From NCBI GenBank assembly GCA_023144005.1, contig JAGLGN010000006.1, forward strand, positions 124,001-188,000: DNA of 64,000 nucleotides. The letters are read 5' to 3'. Under the pieces are notes generated by a model. It had not been told where the DNA came from. It made no database searches and worked only from the letters and a program-made list of their open reading frames with translations. Below are positions 26,977-36,416 of this stretch, piece by piece (within the stretch, counting starts at the first letter, position 1; every line of letters begins with the position of its first letter). This stretch comes from a bacterium (lineage in GTDB: Bacteria > AUK180). The translations under genes and the position numbers were made by a program.

Positions 26977-28767
26977 ATGTCGAAGGAAATGATGTCAGGA
27001 AACGAGGCCATTGCCCGAGCGGCTTACGAAGCCGGAGTTAAGGTTGCAGCAGCATATCCAGGCACGCCATCGAGCGAAATAATGGAAAATGTTGCTAAGT
27101 ATGACGAGATCTTTTCCCAATGGGGGCCCAATGAAAAGGTCGCCTTCGAAGTCGCCTTAGGAGCTGCTTTTGCCGGAAAACGAGCCATCTGCGCAATGAA
27201 ACATGTCGGGCTCAATGTTGCGGCAGACCCTTTCTTTACCGCTTCATACTCAGGGGTCGAAGCCGGATTTGTGATCGTTTCGGCCGATGAGCCGGGGATG
27301 CATTCTTCACAGAACGAACAAGATAACAGGAATTACGCCAAATTTGCTAAGATCCCCATGCTCGAACCCTCCGACTCACAGGAGGCGAAGGACTTCACAA
27401 AACTTGCTTTCGATATTTCCGAAAAATTCGACACCCCCGTCCTGATGAGGGTCACGACCAGGATCTGCCATTCCAAGAGCATGGTGGAACTGAAAGAGCG
27501 GAAAGAGACGGGACTTAATGAATTCCCCAAGAAAAATACAAGGAAGTATGTCGTAATCCCGGCACATGCCAGGATAAAGAGGGTCATGGTCGAGCAAAGG
27601 CTGAAAGACTTGGCGGAATATGCCGAAAACACCGACATCAACAGGATAGAAGAAGGAACCCGAGATCTTGCATTTATTACCTCCGGGTTCTCTCACAATT
27701 ATGTTAAAGAAGTTTATCCGGACGCGCATTTTCTGAAATTGGGCTTCACCTATCCGCTTCCTATGAAAATGATCCGGAAATTCGTGGATCAGCACAAGAA
27801 GGTGATCGTGGTGGAAGAATTGGACCCCTTCATGGAAGATCAGATAAAAGTAGCGGGGATCAATGTTCATGGAATGGATATAATCACGAATATCGGGGAA
27901 CTTAACTCTGATATTATACGCAACTCAATAGAGAATACGAAGGACGAGGTCAACGATATCGGGGTCAGCATACCCGTAAGGCCGCCCGCACTTTGCCCCG
28001 GCTGCCCTCATAGAGGCGTTTTCACGATCCTGAGAGAACAGAGCGTACGCGTTATGGGAGACATAGGATGTTATACACTGGGAGTGCTGCCGCCGCTTGA
28101 CAATCTTGATTGGTGCGTATGTATGGGAGCCGGCGTATCTATGGTGCAGGGACTTGAAAAAGCATGGGATGATGAACATGCCGATAAGATCGTAGGCATG
28201 GTCGGAGATTCCACATTCTTTCATTCCGGCATAACGGGCCTGGTAGATATTGTGTATAATCATGGTATCGGAACTATTTTCGTCCTGGACAATTCAACGA
28301 CCGCTATGACAGGAACGCAGGAGAATCCCGCAACGGGAAAGGATATAAAAGGAAAGCCCGCCACGCGTGTAGATATCAGGAAGATATGCGAAGCAGTGGG
28401 GATCAAGGAGATCTACGATGTGGACCCACAGGACCTTGATGCCTTGGGCGAAGTAGTGGCTAAGGCCTTGGCTTCAAAAAACCCTACGGTAATAATAACA
28501 CACAGGGAATGTATTTTACTGCCGCTCCGAGCTAAAGTTAAATTTACGCCACTGAAGATAGATACGGAAAAGTGTATCGGCTGCAAGAGCTGTGTCTCGG
28601 TCGGATGCCCCGCGTTGGCTTATGATAAGAAGTTAAGAAAAACAAGGGTTCTCCCCGAACTCTGTGTCGGATGTGAAGTATGCTCAAGAATGTGCCCTAA
28701 AAGCGCCTTTACCAAGAACGGAGAACCTCTGGTCTATGAAAAACGGCATAAGATAAGGGGGAAATAA
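26977..28767 (+). CDS. iorA: Indolepyruvate ferredoxin oxidoreductase, alpha subunit
   Basis: A 596-residue thiamine-PP enzyme: pyrimidine domain with AAAYPGTPSSEIMENVAKY, CPGCPHRG, the TPP-binding GMVGDSTFFHSGITGL through VLDNSTTAMTG, and a C-terminal pair of [4Fe-4S] motifs (CIGCKSCVSVGCPAL near 532 and CVGCEVCSRMCPKSAF). It oxidises aryl pyruvates from aromatic amino acids to acyl-CoA with ferredoxin in the cytoplasm. It overlaps iorB. Confidence 0.96.
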   Translation: MSKEMMSGNEAIARAAYEAGVKVAAAYPGTPSSEIMENVAKYDEIFSQWGPNEKVAFEVALGAAFAGKRAICAMKHVGLNVAADPFFTASYSGVEAGFVIVSADEPGMHSSQNEQDNRNYAKFAKIPMLEPSDSQEAKDFTKLAFDISEKFDTPVLMRVTTRICHSKSMVELKERKETGLNEFPKKNTRKYVVIPAHARIKRVMVEQRLKDLAEYAENTDINRIEEGTRDLAFITSGFSHNYVKEVYPDAHFLKLGFTYPLPMKMIRKFVDQHKKVIVVEELDPFMEDQIKVAGINVHGMDIITNIGELNSDIIRNSIENTKDEVNDIGVSIPVRPPALCPGCPHRGVFTILREQSVRVMGDIGCYTLGVLPPLDNLDWCVCMGAGVSMVQGLEKAWDDEHADKIVGMVGDSTFFHSGITGLVDIVYNHGIGTIFVLDNSTTAMTGTQENPATGKDIKGKPATRVDIRKICEAVGIKEIYDVDPQDLDALGEVVAKALASKNPTVIITHRECILLPLRAKVKFTPLKIDTEKCIGCKSCVSVGCPALAYDKKLRKTRVLPELCVGCEVCSRMCPKSAFTKNGEPLVYEKRHKIRGK

Positions 28768-29348
28768 TGGAAAATCTGAATATATTAATAGTTGGTGTTG
28801 GCGGACAGGGCGTGATCCTTGCTTCGGAAGTCCTTACTCTGGTTGGGATAAAAGCCGGATTTGATGTTAAAAAGAGCGAGATCCACGGCATGTCTCAGCG
28901 CGGTGGAAGTGTTTCCTCGGACATCAGATTCAACAAGGTCAAGGTGCATTCTCCTGTTATCGCCAGAAAAAGCGCTGACTTTCTTGTGGGATTTGAAAAA
29001 CTCGAGGCACTGAGAGCCATCGATATGGTCGCTGACGACGGTATAATAATATCATCCAATTACCGCCTGGATCCGATGACCGTCTCCGCCGGCAGTATGA
29101 TATATCCCGACGATGTTGAGGGTATTGTCAAAGAGAACCATGAGAAGACATATTTCTTTGATCACGTTGAGACCATTGAGAAGATAAAGAATCCAAGAGC
29201 GGTAAATATCTATATACTCGGCGCATTGGCTTCATTTATTGATATTGATAAAGAGATCTGGATCGAAGTGATAAAGAGCCGCGTACCTCCCAAAACGGTT
29301 GAATTGAATCTCAATGCTTTTGAAGAAGGGTTGAAGATTGGCGGTTAA
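28767..29348 (+). CDS. iorB: Indolepyruvate ferredoxin oxidoreductase, beta subunit
   Basis: A 193-residue 2-oxoacid oxidoreductase gamma-type subunit: LIVGVGGQGVILASEVL near the start and VKKSEIHGMSQRGGSVSSDIRF, which is diagnostic. It begins in a TAATG overlap with iorA and shares its last bases with the start of glyS. Confidence 0.96.
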   Translation: MENLNILIVGVGGQGVILASEVLTLVGIKAGFDVKKSEIHGMSQRGGSVSSDIRFNKVKVHSPVIARKSADFLVGFEKLEALRAIDMVADDGIIISSNYRLDPMTVSAGSMIYPDDVEGIVKENHEKTYFFDHVETIEKIKNPRAVNIYILGALASFIDIDKEIWIEVIKSRVPPKTVELNLNAFEEGLKIGG

Positions 29349-31362
29349 CAACCTCGTATTCTCCATATTGACCGAAGATATCCCCTTTGACGAGATACTG
29401 AGAACAAGAAATGTTTTCAGAAATATGATAGAGAAGCTTTTCTCCGACAATTCCATTGAAAAATCGGATCTGAAATTCTTTGCCACCCGAAACAGATCCG
29501 GCTTCATCGCCATGGACATGGAAGAGAAGCAGCCGGATTACCGCGAGGAAGTCTGGGGGCCGCCCAAAGCGATATGCTTCGACGGCGCCGAAGAACCCAC
29601 AAAGGCATTATCCGGATTCTGTAAAAAAGCGGGCATCGAGATCGGCGAAGCGGAATTTCATGATAAAGGGGGCAAGCCCTACGCTTTTTTCAATAAAAGC
29701 ATCAAAGGAGAACGGTCCGTAGACATTCTTTCAAGACATCTTCCTGAGCTGATCAGCCGACTGCCTTACAAAAAAAAGATGAATTTCGACGGGAAACAAA
29801 ATTATATCCGTCCGATAAGAAGGGTGCTGTATCTCCTTGGGGACAAGGTGATCCCCTTGAAGATATTTGATGTATGCAGTTCAAATACCACATTAACAGC
29901 CCACTTCTCCCGCGAGATCAAGATAGATAAGGCCGGGGACTTTATCGGGCAAATGGAAGGTAACGGTGTTCTGATCGAGCTTCATAAGAGAAAGGACCTG
30001 ATCCGCAAGCAATTAGCAGCTCTTTCAGGTAATGGAATGAATATCGAGCTGGAAGATGATAAATTAACATATCTGGCGTTCCTGAACGAGAACCCCAGAG
30101 TCCTGGCAGGCAGTTTTCCCGAAAATTTTCTTGACCTTCCCGCAGAGATCATTGACCAAACCCTTTGGAAGCATCAGAAATGCGTCACTCTTACTAAAGA
30201 TAATAAGGTGACGAATTCCTATATCACCGTGGTTGAAGAAGGCTGCGATCTGGAAAAAGTAGAGGCCAATTATTCTGATGTTATGCTATCGCGTTTATAT
30301 GATGCGCGTTTCTTCTTTAATAATGACCTGAAACATAAGCCCGATCAAATGCAGAAAAAGCTGGAGCATGTTGTGTATTTCAATGATTGGGGAACCCTCG
30401 CGAGGGCCTCTGAATACCTCGTAATAATCGGAGAGTATCTTGCCCGGAAATTGGACCTTGACCCAAAGATCACCAGAGATGCGGCGCATTATTCAAAAAT
30501 AGACCTTGTCTCCGAAATAATTTCCGAAAAAACATACACCGACCTTCAGGGAATAATGGCAGGATACTATCTCAAGGAAGCGGGATTCGCCAAAGGGATC
30601 AGCGCGGCAGTTTCACAGCAATACCTCCCGGCGGGAGAGAATTCAGCATTACCCGAGACCATCGAAGGAGCGATCCTGTCTTTATCCAATAAGATATTAC
30701 TGATGGCGGTATCGCATTTTTTGAATCTTCCCGTTACCGGTTCAAAGGATATATACGGCGTCCGCAGGGCGGCATTGGGATTTTATAAGGTCCTTTCTGA
30801 ATTCAATATCCATATTGATATAAGCGCTCTTTTGAACCGCATTGACTTTCTGAATGAAATGCAGAAGAAACAGGTTTATAGCTTTATCGTTGAAAGGATA
30901 CGGGCATTTGAAAGTGAGGTACACGGTATAAGCCGAGAGATAATCGACGCTGCCGCATATTCCCCGGAACCCGATCTTCTCATGCTTAAGAAGAAGATAT
31001 ATTCATTAGAGAAATTCTCCAGGAATCCTGCATTTAGCGACACTAAAACTACCCTGAAAAGAGTATTGAACATACTAGAAAAGGGCAGGGCCTTTGAGTT
31101 CCAGGAAGATTTTCTGATAGAAGATGCGGAGAAGCAGCTCTTTGACGAATTCCTTTTATTCAAAGAAAAGGTGGAGGGCGCCGGCGCGGACTTTGACCGG
31201 ATCTGGAGCGCTATTTTGGACCTTAAGCCCGAGATCGACCATTTCTTTGACAAAGTAATGGTCAATGTTGAAGATGAAAAGATAAAAAATAATAGAAAGG
31301 GCCTTTTGGCCTTGATCGGCGATATGCTTTTGAAGATCGCCAACTTTAAAATAATTAGCTAG
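29338..31362 (+). CDS. glyS: Glycyl-tRNA synthetase beta subunit
   Basis: A 674-residue beta subunit of the two-subunit bacterial GlyRS: LTEDIPFDEIL start (usual ElPa), WGPPKAICFD, LPYKKKMNFDGKQNYIRPIRRVLYLL, EVVYWTEWP-like INENPRVLAGSFP, and an HD-like helical region with LARASEYLVIIGEYLA, ending in an anticodon-binding helical part. The start is TTG 29338 inside the end of iorB with GAAGGG upstream. The alpha subunit gene glyQ, normally adjacent, is not in the window. Confidence 0.92.
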   Translation: MAVNNLVFSILTEDIPFDEILRTRNVFRNMIEKLFSDNSIEKSDLKFFATRNRSGFIAMDMEEKQPDYREEVWGPPKAICFDGAEEPTKALSGFCKKAGIEIGEAEFHDKGGKPYAFFNKSIKGERSVDILSRHLPELISRLPYKKKMNFDGKQNYIRPIRRVLYLLGDKVIPLKIFDVCSSNTTLTAHFSREIKIDKAGDFIGQMEGNGVLIELHKRKDLIRKQLAALSGNGMNIELEDDKLTYLAFLNENPRVLAGSFPENFLDLPAEIIDQTLWKHQKCVTLTKDNKVTNSYITVVEEGCDLEKVEANYSDVMLSRLYDARFFFNNDLKHKPDQMQKKLEHVVYFNDWGTLARASEYLVIIGEYLARKLDLDPKITRDAAHYSKIDLVSEIISEKTYTDLQGIMAGYYLKEAGFAKGISAAVSQQYLPAGENSALPETIEGAILSLSNKILLMAVSHFLNLPVTGSKDIYGVRRAALGFYKVLSEFNIHIDISALLNRIDFLNEMQKKQVYSFIVERIRAFESEVHGISREIIDAAAYSPEPDLLMLKKKIYSLEKFSRNPAFSDTKTTLKRVLNILEKGRAFEFQEDFLIEDAEKQLFDEFLLFKEKVEGAGADFDRIWSAILDLKPEIDHFFDKVMVNVEDEKIKNNRKGLLALIGDMLLKIANFKIIS

Positions 31363-31372
31363 GAGGATATGA

Positions 31373-34075
31373 ATGGCTGAAAAAATGGTTTATTTTTATG
31401 GCGGAGGTGGAGCGGAAGGCAATACCTCTATGAGGAATTTGCTCGGAGGAAAGGGCGCAAATCTTCATGAAATGGCAAAGATCGGAGTTCCGGTTCCCCC
31501 CGGATTTACCATAACTACTGAAGTATGTGTTCATTACGCCAATTCTGGAAATTACCCGGAAGGCGTGAAAAAAGAAGTGGATGAGCATCTTGAGAAAATG
31601 GGAAAGGTACTCGGAAAAACTTTCGGTGACAATGACAATCCGCTTTTAGTATCGGTCAGATCCGGCGCGAGAGTATCGATGCCCGGAATGATGGATACCG
31701 TTCTAAACTTAGGACTGAACGAGAACGCTCTCGCCGGAATAATCAAAAGGACCGGAAATGAGAGATTCGCTTATGACTCATACAGACGATTCATTCAGAT
31801 GTACGGCGATGTCGTCCTGGAAGTCGATCTTCATCATTTTGAAACAAAGCTCAGCCAGGTCAAGAAAGAATACGGCGTGAAGCTCGATACGGAACTCAGC
31901 GTCGAAGGACTGAAGAAAGTTATTGAAGAATACAAGAAAACGGTCAAAGAACACGGCAAAGAATTCCCTGAAGACCCGAAAGAACAGCTTTGGGGCGCGA
32001 TCTCCGCTGTTTTCGGTTCATGGAACAATCAAAGAGCCATCGATTACAGAAAGATCAATTCAATTCCCGATAATTGGGGAACCGCGGTAAATATCTGCTC
32101 CATGGTCTATGGAAATATGGGAAATGATTCCGCAACCGGAGTTGCCTTCACAAGAGACCCCTCGACCGGGGAAAAGAAATTCTTCGGGGAATTCCTCATC
32201 AATGCACAAGGCGAAGATGTCGTCGCAGGCACCAGAACTCCTCAGCATGTCACAAAGAAGGACGCTGACGAGTGGGGAGCGGAGAACGGGATCGATGAAA
32301 AGGAAAGATCGGAGAAATTCCCTTCACTGGAAGAGTTCATGCCTGAGAATTATAAGGAATTAGTTGAAATTTATCAAAATCTGGAAGAGCATTACAAGGA
32401 TATGCAGGATCTGGAGTTCACCATTGAAAAAGGAAAGCTCTATCTTCTGCAGACAAGAACAGGAAAAAGAACAGGAAAGGCAGCCATCAGGATAGCCGTT
32501 GAAATGGTCAAAGAAGGCCTGATCGACAAGAAGACCGCCGTCCTCAGGGTTGATCCGGCTCAGCTTGATCAATTGCTGCACCCCATGCTGGACCCCGAAG
32601 CTATCAAGGCAAATAAGCCCGTCGCAAAGGGACTTCCCGCTTCACCGGGCGCAGTAAGCGGACAAATCGTCTTCACCGCATTGGAAGCCGATCAATGGGT
32701 CGAAAATGGGAAGAAAGTCATCTTGGTTAGACAGGAAACCTCACCCGATGATATAAAAGGAATGCAGGTCTCCGAGGGAATCCTTACAGCAACAGGTGGA
32801 ATGACCTCACATGCCGCGGTTGTCGGCAGAGGTATGGGTAAATGCTGTGTGGTCGGATGCGGTGATATATCCATTGATTACGGTAAAAAAGAAGTAGCGA
32901 TCGAAAAGGCCGGACTGACTTTTAAGGAAGGGGATGTCATCACCTTAGACGGAACCACCGGCAGAATTTATAAAGGTACTCTCGCAACGATCGATCCGGA
33001 ATTTACAGACGAGTTCACAGAATTCATGACATGGGTCGATGAGTTCAGAACAATGGGGGTGAAAACAAACGCGGACACTCCGGAAGATGCTCGGAGAGCA
33101 AGGGACTTTGGCGCTGAAGGTATCGGCCTTTGCAGAACCGAACACATGTTCTTCGGCGGAGACAGGATCAAAGCTATGAGAGAAATGATCTTAGCGGAAA
33201 ATCTTGAGGACAGGGAAGAAGCATTGGCTAAACTCCTGCCTATTCAGGAAGAGGATTTCTACGGTATCATGAAAGTAATGAAAGACCTTCCCGTTATCGT
33301 CCGCCTTCTCGATCCACCATTGCATGAGTTCCTTCCCCATGAAGAAAAAGATCAGAAGATCATGGCGGAAGAAATGGATGTTTCTGTCGAGAAGATCAAA
33401 CATCTTGTCGAGGGACTGCATGAATTCAATCCGATGCTTGGCTTCCGCGGATGCCGTCTCGGCGTTACCTATCCCGAGATCAATAAGATGCAGGTCACCG
33501 CGATTTTGAGAGCAGCGGCACGCCTTCACAAAGAAGGGATCAATGCAATTCCCGAGATCATGGTACCGCTTATCTGTGATGTCAATGAATTCATACCTGT
33601 TAAGAAAATGGCACATAAGATCGCGAAAGAGGTCTTTGAGGAATTCGGAGTGACCTTTAAGTATATGGTCGGAACGATGATCGAAATACCAAGAGCCGCA
33701 TTACTTGCCGGCGGTGTCGCCAAAGAAGCGGAGTTCTTCTCCTTCGGCACGAATGACCTTACACAGATGACCTTCGGGCTTTCCAGAGACGATGCGGGAA
33801 AATTCCTGCCTCTCTATGTGGACAAGAAGGTATTGGCATCCGATCCTTTCCAGCAGTTGGATCAAACCGGCGTGGGAATGCTCGTTGAAATGGCAACAAA
33901 GAACGGTAAAAAAGCAAATGACAAACTTGAGGTAGGGATCTGCGGAGAGCACGGTGGAGAGCCGACTTCCGTTGAGTTCTGCTATAGAACGGGACTTGAT
34001 TATGTTTCCTGTTCACCTTTCAGGATCCCGATAGCCCGTCTGGCAGCGGCACAGGCAGCGCTCAAGGATAAATAA
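31373..34075 (+). CDS. ppdK: Pyruvate, phosphate dikinase
   Basis: A 900-residue enzyme interconverting pyruvate, ATP and phosphate with PEP, AMP and PPi. ATP-grasp part LLGGKGANLHEMAKIGVPVPPGFTI, swivelling phosphohistidine domain TGGMTSHAAVVGRGMGK (histidine near residue 480), and PEP/pyruvate barrel GIGLCRTEHMFF to SFGTNDLTQMTFGLSRDD and CGEHGG. Full length. Strong AGGAGG site. In anaerobes it serves PPi-linked glycolysis or gluconeogenesis from amino acids. Confidence 0.98.
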   Translation: MAEKMVYFYGGGGAEGNTSMRNLLGGKGANLHEMAKIGVPVPPGFTITTEVCVHYANSGNYPEGVKKEVDEHLEKMGKVLGKTFGDNDNPLLVSVRSGARVSMPGMMDTVLNLGLNENALAGIIKRTGNERFAYDSYRRFIQMYGDVVLEVDLHHFETKLSQVKKEYGVKLDTELSVEGLKKVIEEYKKTVKEHGKEFPEDPKEQLWGAISAVFGSWNNQRAIDYRKINSIPDNWGTAVNICSMVYGNMGNDSATGVAFTRDPSTGEKKFFGEFLINAQGEDVVAGTRTPQHVTKKDADEWGAENGIDEKERSEKFPSLEEFMPENYKELVEIYQNLEEHYKDMQDLEFTIEKGKLYLLQTRTGKRTGKAAIRIAVEMVKEGLIDKKTAVLRVDPAQLDQLLHPMLDPEAIKANKPVAKGLPASPGAVSGQIVFTALEADQWVENGKKVILVRQETSPDDIKGMQVSEGILTATGGMTSHAAVVGRGMGKCCVVGCGDISIDYGKKEVAIEKAGLTFKEGDVITLDGTTGRIYKGTLATIDPEFTDEFTEFMTWVDEFRTMGVKTNADTPEDARRARDFGAEGIGLCRTEHMFFGGDRIKAMREMILAENLEDREEALAKLLPIQEEDFYGIMKVMKDLPVIVRLLDPPLHEFLPHEEKDQKIMAEEMDVSVEKIKHLVEGLHEFNPMLGFRGCRLGVTYPEINKMQVTAILRAAARLHKEGINAIPEIMVPLICDVNEFIPVKKMAHKIAKEVFEEFGVTFKYMVGTMIEIPRAALLAGGVAKEAEFFSFGTNDLTQMTFGLSRDDAGKFLPLYVDKKVLASDPFQQLDQTGVGMLVEMATKNGKKANDKLEVGICGEHGGEPTSVEFCYRTGLDYVSCSPFRIPIARLAAAQAALKDK

Positions 34076-34084
34076 TCTCATATC

Positions 34085-34115
34085 GGGGAGGGGCGGAAAG
34101 TCCCTCCCTGTATCA
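34085..34115 (+). terminator. Weak stem-loop after ppdK
   Basis: GGGAGGG pairs with CCCTCCC across a GCGGAAAGT-type loop; there is no uridine run, so termination may be partial and the HAD gene could be co-transcribed. Confidence 0.35.
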
Positions 34116-34161
34116 TTGTTTCATGACCATTGGAAAATAATAGAAGACAAAGAGGGGTTTT

Positions 34162-34839
34162 ATGGAATTTACAGGAGTCGTTTTCGATTTTTATGACACG
34201 CTATGCAGGGTTGACGAAAAGATATTCGTCTCCGGCAGAAGACAGGTCGCCGAAGCAGTAAATATACCATTTGAAACCTTTTATACTGCGTGGAAAAAGT
34301 TCGGAAGAAAGAATATCACCGGCGAATTGCTAACTACTCAGGATCGTATGGCTGCCGTTTTAAAATCACTTGAAGTAGAGGCAGATGAAAATTCGATTTC
34401 CGAATACACCGCGATCTGCGACAATGCCTTTTTAAGGGCAGCAGAGCCGTACCCTGAAACATTTGAGACAATAAGCTCTCTGAAAGAGAAGGGCATCCCT
34501 CTGCATATACTCTCCAATGCTTCGCAGAACGCGCAATTGATCGCGCGGAAACTTGAGCCTTTATTGAAGCAATTTGACTCCGTGTATTTCTCCTATGCCC
34601 ACGGACTGGCGAAACCGGACATAGGATTTTATAAATTACTGATCAGGGAACAGAATATTGATCCCCGGAAGTTTCTTTATTGCGGTGACGGAAATGACCG
34701 CGAACTTGATATCGCCACATCGCTTGGATTTACTTCGGTCAAGGTCGACCATGAGGTGATGGCATCATACCGATTCGGAGAATCCACAGATTTTGAACAT
34801 ACGATACCTGATCTGAGAGGAATACTAGAATTTTTCTGA
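34162..34839 (+). CDS. HAD-superfamily hydrolase
   Basis: A 225-residue haloacid dehalogenase-type phosphatase: motif I DFYDTL, motif II HILSNAS, motif III lysine in GLAKPDIGFYKLL, motif IV CGDGNDRELD. A helical C1-type cap lies between motifs I and II. It resembles 5'-nucleotidase/phosphoglycolate phosphatase-type members; the substrate is unknown. AGAGGGG precedes ATG 34162. Confidence 0.88.
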   Translation: MEFTGVVFDFYDTLCRVDEKIFVSGRRQVAEAVNIPFETFYTAWKKFGRKNITGELLTTQDRMAAVLKSLEVEADENSISEYTAICDNAFLRAAEPYPETFETISSLKEKGIPLHILSNASQNAQLIARKLEPLLKQFDSVYFSYAHGLAKPDIGFYKLLIREQNIDPRKFLYCGDGNDRELDIATSLGFTSVKVDHEVMASYRFGESTDFEHTIPDLRGILEFF

Positions 34840-34851
34840 ACAGTAAGAATC

Positions 34852-34953
34852 GGTGATAGGATGATAAGTTGATAGGGTTGTAGGTGGAGAGTAGGATAAG
34901 AGAAATTTACATAATCCGTCATCTTGAGTGAAACGAAAGATCCATCCCTCTCG
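34852..34953 (+). repeat. Dispersed intergenic repeats between HAD gene and hipT
   Basis: First half (34852-34876) is copy 2 of the GGTGATAGGATGATAAG repeat. Second half (about 34917-34953) reads GTCATCTTGAGTGAAACGAA followed by AGATCCATCCCTCTC, matching the reverse complement of 44372-44411. Both kinds are non-coding. Confidence 0.65.
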
Positions 34954-34957
34954 TTTC

Positions 34958-35860
34958 CTACAATCTCTGAAATCGCTCTGTAACAATCTGAATTAATTTC
35001 TCTTTATATTCGGGATTTAACTGAGAATCATCGATCTGATCAATAATTAATTGTTTCTTTGCCGTCATATTGTTCATTACTTTTTCAGGAATACTAAATT
35101 TATCGGAAAAGGCGGCGAAATCGGTAAGCTGAATATTATTTTTCTTGCCATTCAATGCCAGGGCCAGATCCTCTTCGCGCGGGATCACTAATTTTGATGA
35201 AACAATATCATATGCGGGAGATAATCGTATATTATTCATGTCTGTATAGATTACTGAATAATTCTTCAAATGCGCGTCACCGTTTCCGATTATAAAAGAA
35301 AATAGGACTCTTTCAAAGAGGTATTGAATGTCCAGGGCCGGTATTTCCGAGATCTCATTCAGCTTATTGGCTATCTGCTCCACCGATCCCGTATATTTGT
35401 CCTTTTTGGATTTTCCTAGAATCTGACAGAAATCTTCCTGATTGATCTTTCTGTTATTTTCACGGTCGAATCTCTTTACAATATAGGCATAGGAATCATC
35501 CTTCAATTTCATTAAAGCATGGGAAGGAATATCTATTCCGAGAAGTTCGGCTATTGTCATACAGAGATTTTCATTTTCAGGGATCTGATCATAAACCCGG
35601 CTTTGCGGCTTTAAAATATATTCTCCACCTTCTGTAACGGACATTAATTTCTTTGATCTTTTGTTCAATTTCATTGAAAGTTTTGGTTGAACTCCCGAAA
35701 TTGACAACTTACCCGCCATCTCCTGAGCTTTAATGGTTATTTCACTTAAAGCCAGATCAATACCGGGGATATAACTGACTCCAAAGAGTCTATTTATGCA
35801 GGATTTGTGCATTGCCTGATCTGTATTGAGTGGTTTTCCGCATACCGGACATCTGTTCAT
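34958..35860 (-). CDS. hipT: HipT-like serine/threonine kinase toxin
   Basis: A 300-residue HipA-fold kinase lacking the HipA N-subdomain, which is a separate gene upstream. It starts with a C-x2-C-x10-H-x2-C zinc-type motif (MNRCPVCGKPL, HKSC), then the Gly-rich loop KLSISGVQPKLSM. The SIS motif matches the dual autophosphorylation serines described in HipT. Catalytic block FIIGNGDAHLKNYSV and metal aspartate LSPAYDIVSS are intact. HipT of E. coli phosphorylates TrpS; the target here is unknown. ATG 35860 with GAGGAG overlaps the hipS stop as ATGA. Confidence 0.88.
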   Translation of the reverse strand: MNRCPVCGKPLNTDQAMHKSCINRLFGVSYIPGIDLALSEITIKAQEMAGKLSISGVQPKLSMKLNKRSKKLMSVTEGGEYILKPQSRVYDQIPENENLCMTIAELLGIDIPSHALMKLKDDSYAYIVKRFDRENNRKINQEDFCQILGKSKKDKYTGSVEQIANKLNEISEIPALDIQYLFERVLFSFIIGNGDAHLKNYSVIYTDMNNIRLSPAYDIVSSKLVIPREEDLALALNGKKNNIQLTDFAAFSDKFSIPEKVMNNMTAKKQLIIDQIDDSQLNPEYKEKLIQIVTERFQRL

Positions 35861-36180
35861 AGGAGCTCCTCTACCGATATGGAGCCAATGGTTTCCCGGC
35901 ATGTTGAAAGGAGTATTCCAAAATCATCATCCTTGTCTATTTTCAATGTAGAAGACACTACTTCAAGATACCAACCCTCCGGAAGCAGTCCCTGAAAGAA
36001 GGGGAATAATTCATCGTCCTCATAAGGCGCTTTCCTTAACGGTAATGAAATTGAGATCGGCACATTTTCTTGAATGAATTCCTTTTCATATGTGAATTTA
36101 TACCCACCTTCTGTCTCTTCCAAGATACCCGCTTTTTGTTCATTTGAGTAAATCACTGCTTTTCTAAAATCACTTCTCAT
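35857..36180 (-). CDS. hipS: HipS-like protein (free HipA N-terminal subdomain)
   Basis: A 107-residue protein equal to the HipA_N/couple domain: KAVIYSNEQKAGILEE, FTYEKEFIQENVPISISLPLRKAPYEDDELFPFFQGLLPEGWYLE. In HipBST systems the corresponding small protein is the antitoxin that neutralises the HipT kinase. ATG 36180 overlaps hipB by 11 bases; a TTG at 36195 is less likely. Confidence 0.88.
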   Translation of the reverse strand: MRSDFRKAVIYSNEQKAGILEETEGGYKFTYEKEFIQENVPISISLPLRKAPYEDDELFPFFQGLLPEGWYLEVVSSTLKIDKDDDFGILLSTCRETIGSISVEELL

Positions 36181-36370
36181 CTTTGATAATCTCAATATGA
36201 TGTCCGAAAAACCGCAGAACCTGATTCAGCTTATCAAGCCGTATAGTTGCTTTGTTATTTTCCAGCTCTCGGATAAATCTTAGGCCTACACCGGCTCTTT
36301 CCGACAATTCAACTTGCGTTAAATCATATTTCTTTCTTAGTTCTTTAATTCTTTTACCAATATTGTTCAT
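36170..36370 (-). CDS. hipB: HipB-like XRE-family DNA-binding protein
   Basis: A 66-residue helix-turn-helix protein, IGKRIKELRKKYDLTQVELSERAGVGLRFIRELENNKATIRLDKLNQVLRFFG, which is the HipB type. It heads hipBST, presumably autorepresses through the repeats at 36391-36536, and has an AAAGGT ribosome site. Confidence 0.92.
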   Translation of the reverse strand: MNNIGKRIKELRKKYDLTQVELSERAGVGLRFIRELENNKATIRLDKLNQVLRFFGHHIEIIKDEK

Positions 36371-36387
36371 AATTACCTTTCCGCTAC

Positions 36388-36416
36388 ATTATAATCCCTT
36401 TAGGGTATAATGTCAA
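36388..36416 (-). promoter_or_regulatory. Perfect consensus sigma70 promoter of hipBST
   Basis: TTGACA (36411-36416), 17-bp spacer, TATAAT (36388-36393) on the minus strand. The innermost operator-like repeat (CCCTTTAGGG, 36396-36405) fills the spacer, so a bound repressor would block polymerase. Confidence 0.85.
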
